Notes: a model not told the origin generated them from the sequence alone. Shown: positions 37,962 to 48,593, counted from the stretch's first letter. The stretch is 64,000 nucleotides of DNA from Prorocentrum cordatum (GCA_963575745.1 CAUYUJ010015831.1:203942-267941); one strand, 5' to 3'. Program-made: numbers and translations.

Positions 37962-39400
37962 GGCATGTCCATGGTGGGAAGTCCACGTACCAGAGAAAAT
38001 TGTCCTAGCAACTTGCGCAGCGGCGACCGACGGGGCGGGCTGGCCCAGGCACCAGTGATACGACGCATGGCCGGGACATCCGAGGCTTCGAGCGCTGCAG
38101 AGCAGAGTCGCTCACAGCAGAACCCAGGAGAGAACTCAAGAACAGAGAACTCATCATCCTGAGTCTGAAAGGCGAAAGCAGAAGGCATGCTGACGCCGAT
38201 CCTGGCAATGCAAAGTAAAAGAGCGGCCGCAGGGTCCACGCACTGAGCCCAGGGATGGGACCGAGCCAGAAGTAAGCGACCAGCACTCCAGCAGACCTCC
38301 AGATGCCTGCGTCCAGGAAGAGCCGAGGTGGTCGCAATGGCCCAGTGTATAGTGACTTGAACAGCATGGACCACAAGCGGATCGCGAAAGGCGCCTCGGG
38401 GTGTCGCGCGCAAGCGCAGACCGACAGACGTGCCAGCAGGGGGCCGCCCCTCCGCCTTCAGGGTAGTCACGCGCAGGCCATGCAACTTGTGATCCGATAA
38501 CCCCGTCACCGCCGAACCCCGCACCGCCGTCGCCGTAGGAGACCCCCTCATAATCGTGCTGGCAGAAGCGCCTGCTTCACGGAGCTGCACAACTTTCTGC
38601 GCAACTCGTTGAGACTTGGCCAAACGCTTGTTCTGCTCCGCCACTCTGCGAGCCGAGCCATCATTGGCGTCTGTGCCCAGGTTGCGTGCGCCTACCGGGC
38701 GGTCTTCTTCCTTGAGAGACCACCTGGCCGACGACATATCCGAGAGATCGCGACTATTGGACAAGAACCCTGCCTTGTCCCAGTTAACTTCGAGACGCTT
38801 CTGCTCAAGGCCCTCGACAAGGGCCATCATGGCATCAGGAAGCTGGTCAACAACCTGCGCCAGGGGCCCGGCGGCCTGGAGAAGGAAATCACCCACGAGG
38901 TTTTGAAAACGGACCAAAGGAAACCTCCTCTGAAGCCTGGCGAGGAGGGTGTGCACATGCAATTTGGCGAGAGCCAGCGCACACGAACAACCTGCAGCAC
39001 CAGTGCCATCAGCAGAGATGGGTGCCGAAACAGCATGGTCCCACACCGCCCTGCGCGGAAGCCTGTGCGCCGCGCACAGGCACTGCAGGAGTTCAAGGGG
39101 CAAGCCTGTGACAACAGCCTCTCTTACAAGTTCTTCGCGAGAAATGAATTCGTAACATTTGCTGAGGTCCAGCACCCCACTCGTAGCACTGAAATTACTG
39201 AGCCGAGCGAAACGCTGGAGGATATTGCGAACATGACCTGACCTGTCACAGGTATGCCCTGAGTCGCCCCAAAAGGCAGGGTTGGCAAGGGAACGCTCCC
39301 AGTTCCGAGCAGCGGGTTGGCGAAGCCTGGACCATGCCCTGCACCGCAGGGGCTAGAGCACTATAGGGCGAACACCTCCAGCGGGCTTAAGAAGACCAGG
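37962..39400 (-). pseudogene. LINE: reverse transcriptase core and thumb, degenerate
   Basis: On the minus strand from ~39400: PAGGVRPI (the conserved GxRPI strand), then ANPAFWGDSG, then LDLSKCYEFI (motif A with its Asp, at ~39170), GTGAAGCSCALALAKLHVHT (motif B region), and LVGDFLLQAAG at 38903-38870 where the YADD motif should be. In the last, the first catalytic Asp is Gly (GGT for GAT at 38891-38893). Stops occur near 39417 and 39360. The downstream thumb/connection stays open to 37610. The enzyme would copy element RNA at the nicked target, but this copy cannot be active. Confidence 0.7.
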
Positions 39401-40570
39401 GGCACCCACAAGTCAACGCTGTGGCCTACGCTCCCAAGCGTGTAAGATGTCTAAGAAAGCTTGCCGATGCGCTGGAGGCAGCCGCAGAAGTTGCCGCGGG
39501 TGCAGCTTGTCCCAGCCAAGTCCAGCCGTCGACGAGTAGGTCCCCAGGACGCGATCAAGCTGCTCCGAAGTAAGGGGCGGAAGCGGCTCCAGGTGGTTGA
39601 GCACCGCGCTAGACGCCCCAAGAGAAGGTTCGCCTTCTGTTGGCAAGCTGGTGCTCAAACCCGCCCCGTGCCCGGGCAGCAAAGAGTCACGACAGAGGGC
39701 CTCGCGGTCCCAGGCCTCAGGAAAGGCTTCGTGCATCCTACTAGGAGCAACCCAGAGAAGCTCCCAATCCTCCAAAGTCCTGTCGAGGGCCCGAGAGCCA
39801 GCAGCTGGGAGGGGGGGGGCGCCATCCTCAGGCTGCGAGACGACGACCGAAGACTCGACACAATCACGACCGAACCGATAGGCCGCGCTGCCGCCCTTCT
39901 CCCGAGCCGCGGCCTGAGCCCAGGCCTTCCAGGCCTTGGCGCATTCCTGCTTGTCCCTGAACAGGAGAGCCTGGAGGTTGTCCCGCAGCACCTGCAAGAT
40001 ATAATTGACTTCCTGAGTGAGGCCGAGCGAGCCATCAGAGAGGAGCTGAACCAGGTCAGAAAGAGGTCTGCCTCCCCAAGCGCCGAGAGGCTCAGCGTCA
40101 GGCCAGGAGGCAAGCTTAAATCCAGCTGCCGTGTGCCTCTGTCTGCGGAGGGCAGCAAGGTTGGGCTCTCGTTCATCTCTGGCAGGGGGCCCCAGGGCAA
40201 CCGAGCGAAAGCACGCCGAGTAGAACCTGGACCAGGATTTGCGCTCCGCAGAGGTGTGCTGCCTGAGCGAGTCTCGCCAGGCAACTTCCAGAGGTTTAAC
40301 AGCAGTCTGAAACCCTTGGACACGGCCACGCCATCGCCCTTGGCTCCATTCGGCCAGATCCTGAAACTGAGCTAAGTACGCCTCAACATGCCCAAACCAT
40401 TCAGCACGCGCCTCACCAATGTCAGCTGGGAGCGCCTCACCAATCGCCCAGGACCAGGACCGATGTTCACGAGGCGCCAGGCGGAGGCTTGTCAATCGGA
40501 AAGAGCAGAGGCAGCAGCGGCATACAGACCGTAGCTTTCGCACCAAGGCCAACACACTTGACTGAGACAA
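39401..40570 (-). pseudogene. LINE: linker and N-terminal reverse transcriptase region
   Basis: A 385-codon minus-strand frame between endonuclease and RT. It contains WFGHVEAYLAQFQDLAEWSQ, a Trp/Arg-rich helical region, LRDNLQALLFRDKQECAKAW, and ends with STAGLGWDKLHPRQLLRLPP (the pre-RT D-x-hP motif common to LINEs). It ends at TGA in WERRPQR*. The frame is shifted relative to both the endonuclease upstream and (by stops) the RT core downstream. Confidence 0.65.
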
Positions 40571-41292
40571 CAGAGTGGGTCTGCACAGGCGCAGCGGGAA
40601 TCAGTCCTACCGAGTCAACGAACTTGGCCAGGAGCTTGCTGCAAACCCCGAAATCGATCTCCCGAGCACCACAGGTAGGCTGAAAAAGGCGTAGCACGAC
40701 TCCGTGAACTCTGCCTGCCCAGCTCTCAACATCCGTGGGCAGCATGTTCCAGTCTCCCAGGACAACCCATGGAGCGCGCAAGGCCCCCAGGTGAACAACC
40801 AGCGCCGCCAGGATGTCAAGGTTCTCCTTGGCGAGCCCGGTCGACGTGACCAGGTGCAGGGAGATGACATAGAGCGGGACAGGAAGCCCGATGTTCACTT
40901 TCTCCGCGTGCACGCGATGGGTCGGCAGGTCCAGAGTGGCCAGCTGAGCCTCAGCTACAGCTGGCAGCCGCGAGAGAACGGCCACACCTCCAGAAGAATT
41001 GAGCACCCCGTCGCCAGTGCTCACAGCCTTGCCACCATGCATGCCCAGCCCGCGCTGCACCGCCCAGCGCCGAGCTGAGCTCCAGAGGCCGTCCTGCTTG
41101 ATCCTGTGCTCTTGGAGGCAGAGGCAGTGCGGGACGCCAAAGTCAGAATCGTGCTTCAGCCACTCCAAGAGCGCCTGACAGGTAGACCACTGAGAAGAGT
41201 TAACAGACATCAGCTCCAACTTGGCAGAAACGTCAACTGCGGCGTCCTTGTGCCGCGGCTGCTGGAGGCCAGACCAGCCAAGCTGAATGTCG
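40467..41292 (-). pseudogene. LINE: EEP (AP-like) endonuclease domain
   Basis: On the minus strand the frame reads ALLEWLKHDSDFGVPHCLCL followed by QEHR (catalytic Glu), SSGGVAVLSRL, PLYVISLHLVTS, WVVLGDWNML (the Asp-x-Asn pair), GAREIDFGVCSKLL and QTHSVVSVKC (the His end). These are the landmarks of the apurinic-like endonuclease that nicks the target for LINE insertion. The domain frame itself is intact. It is joined to the upstream zinc-finger ORF by a frameshift near 41290, which could be mutational or a programmed shift. Confidence 0.75.
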
Positions 41293-42294
41293 TCACCCCA
41301 ACCGCGTCCTCTCGGCTGCAGTGTTGCCGAGAGCTTCCAACAGCCGCTTGAACTTGGCGCTGTCGGCGGAGACGTCAAACCCAGCGGCCGCGAATGCCGT
41401 GGTGACTTCATCATCCTCGGGATCGAACTCGACCTTGGCACCAGCGTCGAACATGGTCGCATCTTGGCTGTCACCTGGTGGGGCTCCGCCGACAGCACCA
41501 GCGGCCCCAACACCATGAGGAGCAGCGCCTGAAGCCCCATCAGGAGCTGGAGGAGGTGCACGAGCCTGGAGCTTGGCCCTGGCCTCCTCCGCCTTGGCGC
41601 CGACAGCCACCGACTGGGCCGTGAAGTCGAGCCCAAATCGGGTAGCAGCCTTGCCCAGCAGGGCCGAGAGGGCCTCGAGGCTGGCGACAGTGGCTGCGGG
41701 GTCATCATCATCTTCTTCCTTGACCTCGGGCACGATGGCCTTGGCCTGAGCACCTCTGATCGCAGTTTCAATCTTGACGGGAGACTCCGAATGATCAGCG
41801 ATGGTTTTGTTGGCTTCATCAAGCTGCTTCTGGGCCTGTGCGAGGGCGTCGCGACAGGCGGCCCCGCGGGCCCGAGCAGCTGCGAGTTGCTTCTCCTTCT
41901 TAGAGCGACGCTGGAGCAGGTCCTGGAGGCTCTTGGAGGAGAGGTCAGCAGGCTGCGGCTGCGATTTGGGAGGGGAGGCTTCCGCATGTTGTAGAAGCTC
42001 TGTGAGATCCTTGCCAGAACTCGCTGCAAACTCTTTGATGGCGCGCCCGACCAGCTCCTTGCGGGAGGGAGGGGGCTGGGCGGCCCGCGGCGGTCCATTG
42101 GCCCAGCTGCCTCGGGGAGGCGGTGCTGTCCAAGGGGCGGTGCTGTCAGGGAACCGTAACTGCTTAAGCGCACGCTGGGGCGCCCGCTGTCCACAATCAC
42201 GGCACTGGTTGCGCCGCATGAAGTTGCCGAATCCGCATCTTTTGCGCGAGCAGGCCCAAGTCTTCTTCGTGATGGAGGCGGCATCCGAGCTCAT
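41293..42294 (-). CDS. LINE: N-terminal RanBP2-like zinc finger and coiled-coil ORF
   Basis: A 333-codon minus-strand frame starting at ATG 42294. Near the start WACSRKRCGFGNFMRRNQCR, DCGQ forms a Cys4 finger of the RanBP2 type (C-x4-C...C-x2-C). A Pro-rich stretch follows, then a Lys/Glu/Ala-rich helix (SLQDLLQRRSKKEKQLAAAR...ALAQAQKQLDEANKTIAD) that looks coiled-coil, then acidic and Ala-rich linkers. It is the first part of the element whose endonuclease follows in another frame. Intact on its own, but part of a dead LINE. Confidence 0.6.
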   Translation of the reverse strand: MSSDAASITKKTWACSRKRCGFGNFMRRNQCRDCGQRAPQRALKQLRFPDSTAPWTAPPPRGSWANGPPRAAQPPPSRKELVGRAIKEFAASSGKDLTELLQHAEASPPKSQPQPADLSSKSLQDLLQRRSKKEKQLAAARARGAACRDALAQAQKQLDEANKTIADHSESPVKIETAIRGAQAKAIVPEVKEEDDDDPAATVASLEALSALLGKAATRFGLDFTAQSVAVGAKAEEARAKLQARAPPPAPDGASGAAPHGVGAAGAVGGAPPGDSQDATMFDAGAKVEFDPEDDEVTTAFAAAGFDVSADSAKFKRLLEALGNTAAERTRLG

Positions 42295-42365
42295 CGGGGT
42301 CTAGTGGTTGGCTCTGAACCGCTGCGCCACTTCCAAGGGCGCGGTCCAACATGGAAGCAATCAGC

Positions 42366-42969
42366 TCGAAACCTGGAAATGGCTAAGATGAGGAGGATGA
42401 GGAGGATTAGGAGGAGGAGGGGGAGGATGATGAGGAGACGGAGGAGTATGGGGATGCGGCGGATGAAGATGAGGAAGAGGAGGCGGAGGAGGATGCGGAC
42501 GAGGAGGACGAGGTGGAGGCGGAGGAGGAGGAGGAAGAGGCTGATGATGACGCTGATGCTGATTGTGATGATTGTGATGCTGATGATGATGATGATGATG
42601 GAGAAATGCTGCTGCTGTTGATTATGCAGATGTTGTTGTTATTGCTGGTGCTGGCGCTGACGCTGCTGATGATGACGATACTGCTGCTGCTGATGATGCT
42701 GATGCTAATGAGTATGGCGATGCCGAGGATGTTGCTGATGATGCCGATGCTGCTGATGGTAATGCTGCTGATGATGATGATGCTGGTATCGATGCTGGTT
42801 AATGACAATGCGGCTGATGCTGATGATGCTGTTGCTGATGCTGATGCAGATGATGATGAGCATGGTCATGATCCTGTTGCTGCTGCTGCTGATGAGGTTG
42901 CTGATGCTGGTGTCGATGCTGTTGCTGATGATGCTGATGCTCTGATGCTGATAGTAATGATGGTGATGC

Positions 42970-43000
<31 letters not shown>

Positions 43001-43236
43001 ACTGATGATGGTGCTGATGATGCTGCTGATGATGACGATGGTGATACTGATGATGATGATGCCGACGATGATGACGATGATGATGATGTTGGTGATGCTG
43101 ATGCTGCTGACGATGATGATGCTGCTGCTGATGCTGATGATGCTGATGATGCTGATGATGATGATGCTGATGATGATGATGACGACGATGATGATGATGA
43201 TGGTGATGATGATGATGCTGATGCTGATGATGGTGA

Positions 43237-43314
<78 letters not shown>

Positions 43315-43473
43315 ATGAGGAGGAGGAGGAGGAGGAGGAGGATGTGGAGGAGGAGGAGGAGGAGGAAGGAGGAGGAGGAGGAGGAGGAGGAGGAGGGAGG
43401 TGGAGGAGGAGGAGAGGTGGAGGAGGAGGAGGAGGAGGGAGGAGGAGGAGGAGGAGGAGGAGGAGGAGGAGGA

Positions 43474-43504
<31 letters not shown>

Positions 43505-43960
43505 AGGAGGAGGAGGAGGAGGAGGAGGAGGAGGAGGAGGAGGAGGAGGAGGAGGAGGGAGGAGGAGGAGGAGGAGGAGGGGAGGAGGAGGAGGAGGAGG
43601 AGGAGGAGGAGGAGGAGGAGGAGGAGGAGGGAGGAGGAGGAGGAGGAGGAGGAGAGAGAAGGAGGAGGGCAGGAGGAGGAGGAGGAGGAGGAGGAGGAGG
43701 AGGAGGCGGAGGAGGAGGAGGAGGACGAGGAGGATGAGGAGAAGGAGGAAGAGGAGGAGGAGGAGGAGGAGGAGGAGGAGGAGGAGGTGGTGGAGTGGGG
43801 GTACGGGGAGGAGGGAGGAGTAGGAGGAGGAGGAGAACGACCTGGAGGAGGAGGAGGAGGAGGAGGAGAAGGAGGAGGAGGAGGAGGAGGAAAAGGGGGA
43901 GGGAGAGGAGGAGGAGGAGGAGGTGGAGGAGGAGGAGGAGGAAGAGGAGGGCGCAGAGTG
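42366..43960 (+). repeat. giant (GAT)n/(GGA)n microsatellite block, ~1.6 kb
   Basis: GGA-rich, then GAT-rich (~42540-43310, with GCT interruptions), then GGA-rich to ~43950. It starts ~70 bases upstream of the LINE's first ATG. Long Asp-, Met-, Glu- or Gly-rich frames here are artefacts. Confidence 0.95.
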
Positions 43961-44171
43961 TGGGTGACGGGGTGGGGAGGAGAAGTCCAAGGCGCTGAAA
44001 TCAGGTCCCCTTCGCGTTCAGGAGGGCGTAGGTTTTCGGGCCTTTCCTGAGATCTCGGCCATGGGACCTATCCGTGTCCGAGGCCCGCCGTGGCCAGAAA
44101 CGCCTCGTGGCTACTTGTTCGGCCTTCCTGATGGTAGCACGGTGGCTCTGGCTGCAGAAGCGAACTCAGTG

Positions 44172-44333
44172 TCGTTTAGCCGACCCCTATCCCCTATCCC
44201 CTATCCCCATCCAGACCCCCACCACCTCAGCACCCCAGTTGGGGCTATACCCCTCGGAACCCGAAGGACACGGATCCTATATCCCCATCTAGGGCCCAGG
44301 CCACGCCCATGAGGATAGGGGTCGGCTAAACGA
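44172..44333. mobile_element. 162-bp MITE with perfect 21-bp terminal inverted repeats
   Basis: The left end starts TCGTTTAGCCGACCCCTATC, and the right end (44313-44333) is its exact reverse complement over 21 bases. The left end merges into a CTATCCC minisatellite (44190-44212). No ORF. No clear target duplication. Confidence 0.8.
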
Positions 44334-44358
44334 TTCTCACAGACTTTGCAGGAGCAGG

Positions 44359-44404
44359 AGCTGGAGGAGGAGGAGGAGGAGGAGGAGGAGGAGGAGGAGG
44401 AGGC
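44359..44404 (+). repeat. short (GGA)n tract
   Basis: ~45 bp of GGA between two CACAGAC-TTGCAGGAGCAGGAG copies (44339-44358 and 44405-44425), which look like a duplicated coding-like motif. Confidence 0.85.
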
Positions 44405-44419
44405 TCACAGACGTTGCAG

Positions 44420-44548
44420 GAGCAGGAGCAGGAGGAGTGGGACGACTGGCAGGCCCAGCGTCTGGCCGTGGCGAACTCTGGCCTGAAGTCGCTGGAGGAC
44501 GTCCGGGAGTCGATGCAGCGCACCTACGGGACGGTGGCCAGCGGGGGC
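44420..44548 (+). CDS. candidate exon fragment (weak)
   Basis: The frame reads QEQEQEEWDDWQAQRLAVAN, SGLKSLEDVRESMQRTYGTV: charged, helical, with good third-position GC. It follows an ACAGACGTTGCAG acceptor-like site. The end is uncertain (a GTGGCCAGC donor-like site near 44534), after which a dispersed repeat (CGACCAGC-CTGCCGCGAGAG, also at 45102) begins. Product unknown. Confidence 0.3.
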
Positions 44549-44639
44549 TTTCGACCAGCACTGCCGCGAGAGCCTGGTTCGCGTATCGCCAGGGCCCCGA
44601 GCAAGGTTACGCAGCTGGTTAACAGAGGTGGAACAAATA

Positions 44640-44790
44640 CACATACCGCTACCCTTCCCTCGTTTGCCCCTTTTTGGGCCTCCTGGGAGGCCCTCGTCGC
44701 CACCGCTGGAATCGCTTCGAATTTCTGGTCAGAACGCACCCCGGGAGAGGTCCAGGGAGTTACTGCATCGGGACCTTCAGGTCTTCCCAT
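44640..44790. repeat. dispersed repeat shared with 21435-21600
   Basis: Homologous blocks are described at 21376. Same orientation. Confidence 0.55.
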
Positions 44791-45159
44791 GTTAGGGCCC
44801 CGCAGCCACAAAAAATGGTCTGCCGCAGCTTGTGCTTTTCGGGTGAGCAGTTCTGGTTAGCGTCCCCGAGCACACATCATTAAACCAGGCTTCACTTAAC
44901 CCAGTCCTATCAATACCTGCTTTTCGGACGGGGCTGGGACGAGGGTCAATCCGTTCCAGAGCGTTCTGGAACGCTCTCAGAGTGTTCTGGGGCTCTCTGA
45001 GAAGGCCGCGGCGCCCGAGACATCTTCCAGAGCCACTGGTTCTGGGAAATTCTCGATTTATCCTCGCTCCAATTTATCCTGGTCCTAGTCTCGCCATATT
45101 TCGACCAGCGCTGCCGCGAGAGCCTGATGCTTCAATCGGATGGCAAACAATTGCGTACA

Positions 45160-45305
45160 CATTCGAAGTTCCGCGCGGATTTCTTGGATCTGTGCTGGGC
45201 TCCCCCAGTCGGCGCCTCCGACGCCGCCCTTGGTGCGCTCCGCGCTCCAGGGAGGGGGTCCAGGGCCGATCCAAGAAAGTTCGGAGCTCCGAAAGTTTAT
45301 GTTCG
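45160..45305. mobile_element. foldback element family 1, copy 3
   Basis: GCGCGGATTTCTTGGATCTG, TGCTGGGCTCCC, GGCGCCTCCGACGCCGCCC and GGGTCCAGGGCCGATCCAAG match the copy at 4566-4785 block by block, including CGAAGTTCCGCGCGG on the left and GCTCCGAAAGTTTATG on the right. More diverged than copy 2. Confidence 0.6.
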
Positions 45306-45307
45306 TC

Positions 45308-45395
45308 TAGCCTCGTCTTCTTCTTCTTCTTCTTCGTCTTCTTTTTCTTCCTCTTATTTTTCTTCTCCTCCTTCTTCTTCTTCAATTCGATGCTC
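45308..45395 (+). repeat. (TTC)n tract
   Basis: Pyrimidine-rich trinucleotide run at the right edge of foldback copy 3, on the opposite strand sense to the GGA tracts. Confidence 0.9.
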
Positions 45396-46605
45396 CTAAG
45401 CCGCTGATCGGGGTCTTTGGCGCGGATCACGGGCCGCGTAGTCCATCGATCGTTCATCGGAATCGGTGCGCTCGATCGAGCTGTCGATCTGTGGCTCAGG
45501 GCCGCGTCGAGGTCAAGCGTTGCCGATTCAGATCAAGTGAAAGATTTTGAGACGGACCGGGTCGCGTCGACCGGCGGTTTGGATCGAGATCTGGACCATT
45601 CCATGGATCAGTTTTGATCAAAGTATGTGTGTTTGTTTGTGTGGACGCGCGTGCGTGTGTATAGTCATTGATGTCTATTTCCCCATCCGGGTGGCAAGGC
45701 GTGCAGGCGTGAGCCGCGTTCCCGGTCGCGGGGGCTGGGCCCTGAGACAGTGGGTCCTGGTGGGTCCTTCTCCACAGTGAGTGTGCGCGTGCATGTTTTG
45801 CATGAGACATGCTTCAGAGCTGCTTGTCCAGGGTGGTATGGGGAGCCTCCCACCACCAGATATTGGGGAGTGAGTGTAGACGTCGCGAGATCGAGAGCGC
45901 CGTTCAAGCAAATCTCATTCATGACATTCCTTGACGAGCTGTTGCCTTGTAATGCTATTTTCTTCTTTCTCTTCTGATCTCGGACTCTACGTAGCGGTCG
46001 GCATGCACTTTTGTGCTACTGCAACTCCGAGTGTTGCATGACATTTGCGCGTGCAGGGGCTTGCAGCCGTCGGGTCTGCCGGATGGGCACCGCCTTTGTG
46101 TAGTTTTTTCAGCTGTGCTCGAAGTCTTTCTCGTGGACTTCGGTGCAGATTCAACTATACGCTACGACAGTAGGAAGAGGCTGGGGCGGGAGGGAGAGGG
46201 ACGAACAGCAGGAGGAGAAACCGCGAGCAGCAGAAGGTGGGTGAGTGGGATGGGAAGGCGAGGAAGAGGAGGGAGAAGCGGAGGACGAGGAATCGCAGCC
46301 CGAGGAAGGGGAGGCGGAGGAGGACCACGAGGAGTCTGGGAGGAGGCAGGGGAGGTGGGCGACCAGTGGGCATGCCCACGGCAGTGTGCCAGCGGGGAGG
46401 AGCAGCTGTCCCGCCTGCGCCGCGGCCCTCCTCCCTTCCCACCCCCCGAGGTGGCCGCCGCCACCAGGAAGACGCAGCTGTCTAAGGACGCCTGGGCGTT
46501 GCCTTAGGGAAGAGATCACCCGCAGCCTGCCCTGCCGCCGATGCTGTTGCTCGTCCTCGCTTGTTCTCACACTGCTGCCCCCCCCTCTTTATGGAAGAAG
46601 AGGAG
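45396..46605. other. spacer; purine-rich stretch with weak coding-like end
   Basis: 46180-46340 is GA-rich. A frame ending at TAG 46505-46507 reads EEQLSRLRRGPPPFPPPEVA, ATRKTQLSKDAW, which could be a terminal exon but lacks support. The remainder shows nothing. Confidence 0.35.
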
Positions 46606-46609
46606 GCGG

Positions 46610-47330
46610 AGGAGGATGAGGAGGATGAGGACCAGTGTGAACCCAAGAGTTATCAACGATGTTGTAATGAACCCTCCCTCCAAGCTTCTTCTTCATAGGC
46701 CCCTACAACGGTTCATTTCCACTGGGGAAACTGCCTCGTTTGAAGACAACCGTTCGAAGACCCAGAAGCATGCCAAAACAGTGTCCTCGGGTTTCCAATG
46801 CCACCGATCAGCCTGACTGTTGCGTCTTGACGATCCTGACTCGTGCCAGAACTCCATTCCTGGAACTGCAGCGCCGCGACTCAACCTAACGTTGCACCTC
46901 CATCGTCAGGAATCCTTCCCACGCACAACTTCTGGTACGCTGGTCATGGGGATTCGTGAAATCCCTGCAATTTTTCTAGTCGAAATTGCGCGGCGCAAAT
47001 GCGACAGCCACATTTTGAAAAGGAACCGCCCTCAATCCGTGAAGCCGTCTGTACTTTTTCAATGAATGTGCGCGGCGCTCAGGCGAGAGCCACATTTTGA
47101 AAACGAATCGCGTTCAATCTGTGGAATTCTGGCAAAGTTGACAAATAATGTACGGGGCTCGAAGGCGAGAGCCACATTAAAAAGGACCCGCCCTCCATGC
47201 GTGAAGTTTCAGGGTCATGAATTGTGAGGAAATCGCCGCCAAACGCCCGACCCGCTCTACCTTGCCTCGGGGTCCGACAGGGAGAAGTGAGTTACAAGGA
47301 AAAGAAATGGAGGACGGAGAAGGAAGAGCA
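46610..47330 (+). repeat. satellite block B, paralogous to 31765-32645
   Basis: Begins GACCAGTGTGAACCCAAGAG, TTATCAACGATGTTGT after GGA/GAT repeats. It then has GTGCCAGAACTCC, CGCGACTCAACCTAACGTTG, GGAATCCTTCCC and two to three ~80-bp units (GTGCGCGGCGCTCAGGCGAG; AGCCACATTTTGAAA; CCGCCCTCAATCCGTGAA). It ends TTGCCTCGGGGTCCGACAGG, GAGAA before another GAT/GGA tract. It carries fewer satellite units than block A and extra sequence near 46690-46800. Confidence 0.85.
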
Positions 47331-47365
47331 GGAGAAAGAGTAGGATAATGAGTAGTCCTGGGATG

Positions 47366-47432
47366 ATGATGATGATGATGATGATGAGGAGGAGGAGGAG
47401 GAGGAGGAGGAGGAGGAGGAGGAGGAGGAGGA
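47366..47432 (+). repeat. (GAT)n-(GGA)n tract
   Basis: GAT then GGA on the plus strand, just upstream of the unknown ORF pair. Confidence 0.95.
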
Positions 47433-47521
47433 GGAATACGCACCCGCAGCAGGACCAACAGGCCAGACCTACTACGCACCGCCAAGCCATCTACATACGA
47501 CCTTGACTGCACTCAACCACT

Positions 47522-48503
47522 AAGAACACACGTTTAGCCAATAATCAAGACCGGGTGGCCGAGGACGACATCGAGAAACGCTACGTGTACATCTCGCTAC
47601 GACTTGGCCACGGCTTCCTTCCTGTACCGACCCGCAAAGGATGGGCCAAAGCCAGAAGGGGGACACACATTACGATCGCATACTTACCAGATGTCAGCAA
47701 GCACGACTTGAACTTTCTACAAGATCGACTCACATCGGCCCCCAATAGCTGGAAGTACCTATGTTCACACCACGACGCCGAGCTCCACTGGTCGCAGCGG
47801 CTGGTGGAAATACCTTACTACAGGAAGGCCGACTACAGAGCCGACAAGAACCACCAAGGTTCTTACGACACATTCTACTCATATACAGCACCTGGCAGCA
47901 GATCAGCGACGACATCGACCACAACAAAGTATGGCTCAAGTACGCGTGCGTCAACGAGGACGGCACCGAGAAGAGCCTCAAGGAAACACGAAACAAACCA
48001 TACTACCTGCAGGGCACAAACAGAGACGACTTCCAGATGGACGGGGACTACGCCATCCACGCGAAGATCAAGCACGACGAAAAAGACTGCGGGAGGCGCG
48101 CCTACATCGGTTCGCGACAGATGCAAACAACAACGTCGCCACGGGGTCGGAGCTACTCTCGCTCGCCAACTACCTAGCAGACGAGCTCCACGCATCAGGT
48201 GCTTCGACCCCCCACCCGCCATGGGTAACGTGCACACTCGACAGAAACCGACGACGCATCACCCCACCAGCCACCGACCAGCAGCCCAACTACGTAGAAA
48301 TCGAAGACGCCACGACCTACGAGTGCGAACTATTCAACCAATGGGAGGGTGCAGCACGATTCAAGCCACATAGGGCCTGCACCGCCGACGCACTACGAGC
48401 CCAAGGCGCCCACCAGAGACAATCCCATATGGCCCCAGACTATTTGCAGCCTCGGGCCCGCGCCCATCGCGGAGCTCCACCAAAGCAGGCGCATTATACA
48501 TGA
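47522..48503 (+). pseudogene. unknown protein, broken by two frameshifts
   Basis: One protein is spread over three frames. Frame 1 (to ~47885) reads RYVYISLRLGHGFLPVPTRK, GTHITIAYLPDVSKHDLNFL, WSQRLVEIPYYRKADYRADK, GSYDTFYSY. Frame 2 (~47885-48100) reads DDIDHNKVWLKYACVNEDGT, KPYYLQGTNRDDFQMDGDYA, IKHDEKDCGRRAYIGSRQ. Frame 3 (to 48503) reads NVATGSELLSLANYLADELH, GASTPHPPWVTCTLD and TYECELFNQWEGAARF. The HITIAYLP strand recalls the H-x-T motif of 2H phosphoesterases, but a second such motif is not evident, so I assign no function. No ATG opens it. The coding strand is unusually rich in A and C and poor in G compared with the rest of the window, and the protein is Tyr-rich. Confidence 0.55.
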
Positions 48504-48593
48504 CGACAGCAACCCGACACATGTCAAGACCGAACCCTCCAGCGTCCTACAGCGCCCTCAAGGCCCCAAGTCACGCGCGAACCTCCCGCGTGC

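Noticed and set aside
37167-38500. Plus-strand ORFs antisense to the LINE
   Set aside because: Shadows of the minus-strand RT/RNase H; no independent features.
42366-43960. 436- and 374-codon ORFs of Asp/Met/Glu/Gly or Ser/Leu/Ile runs
   Set aside because: Pure trinucleotide repeat translation.
47555-47880. 2H phosphoesterase assignment from HITIAYLP
   Set aside because: Only one H-x-T-like motif is seen; the family needs two. Not enough for a functional call.
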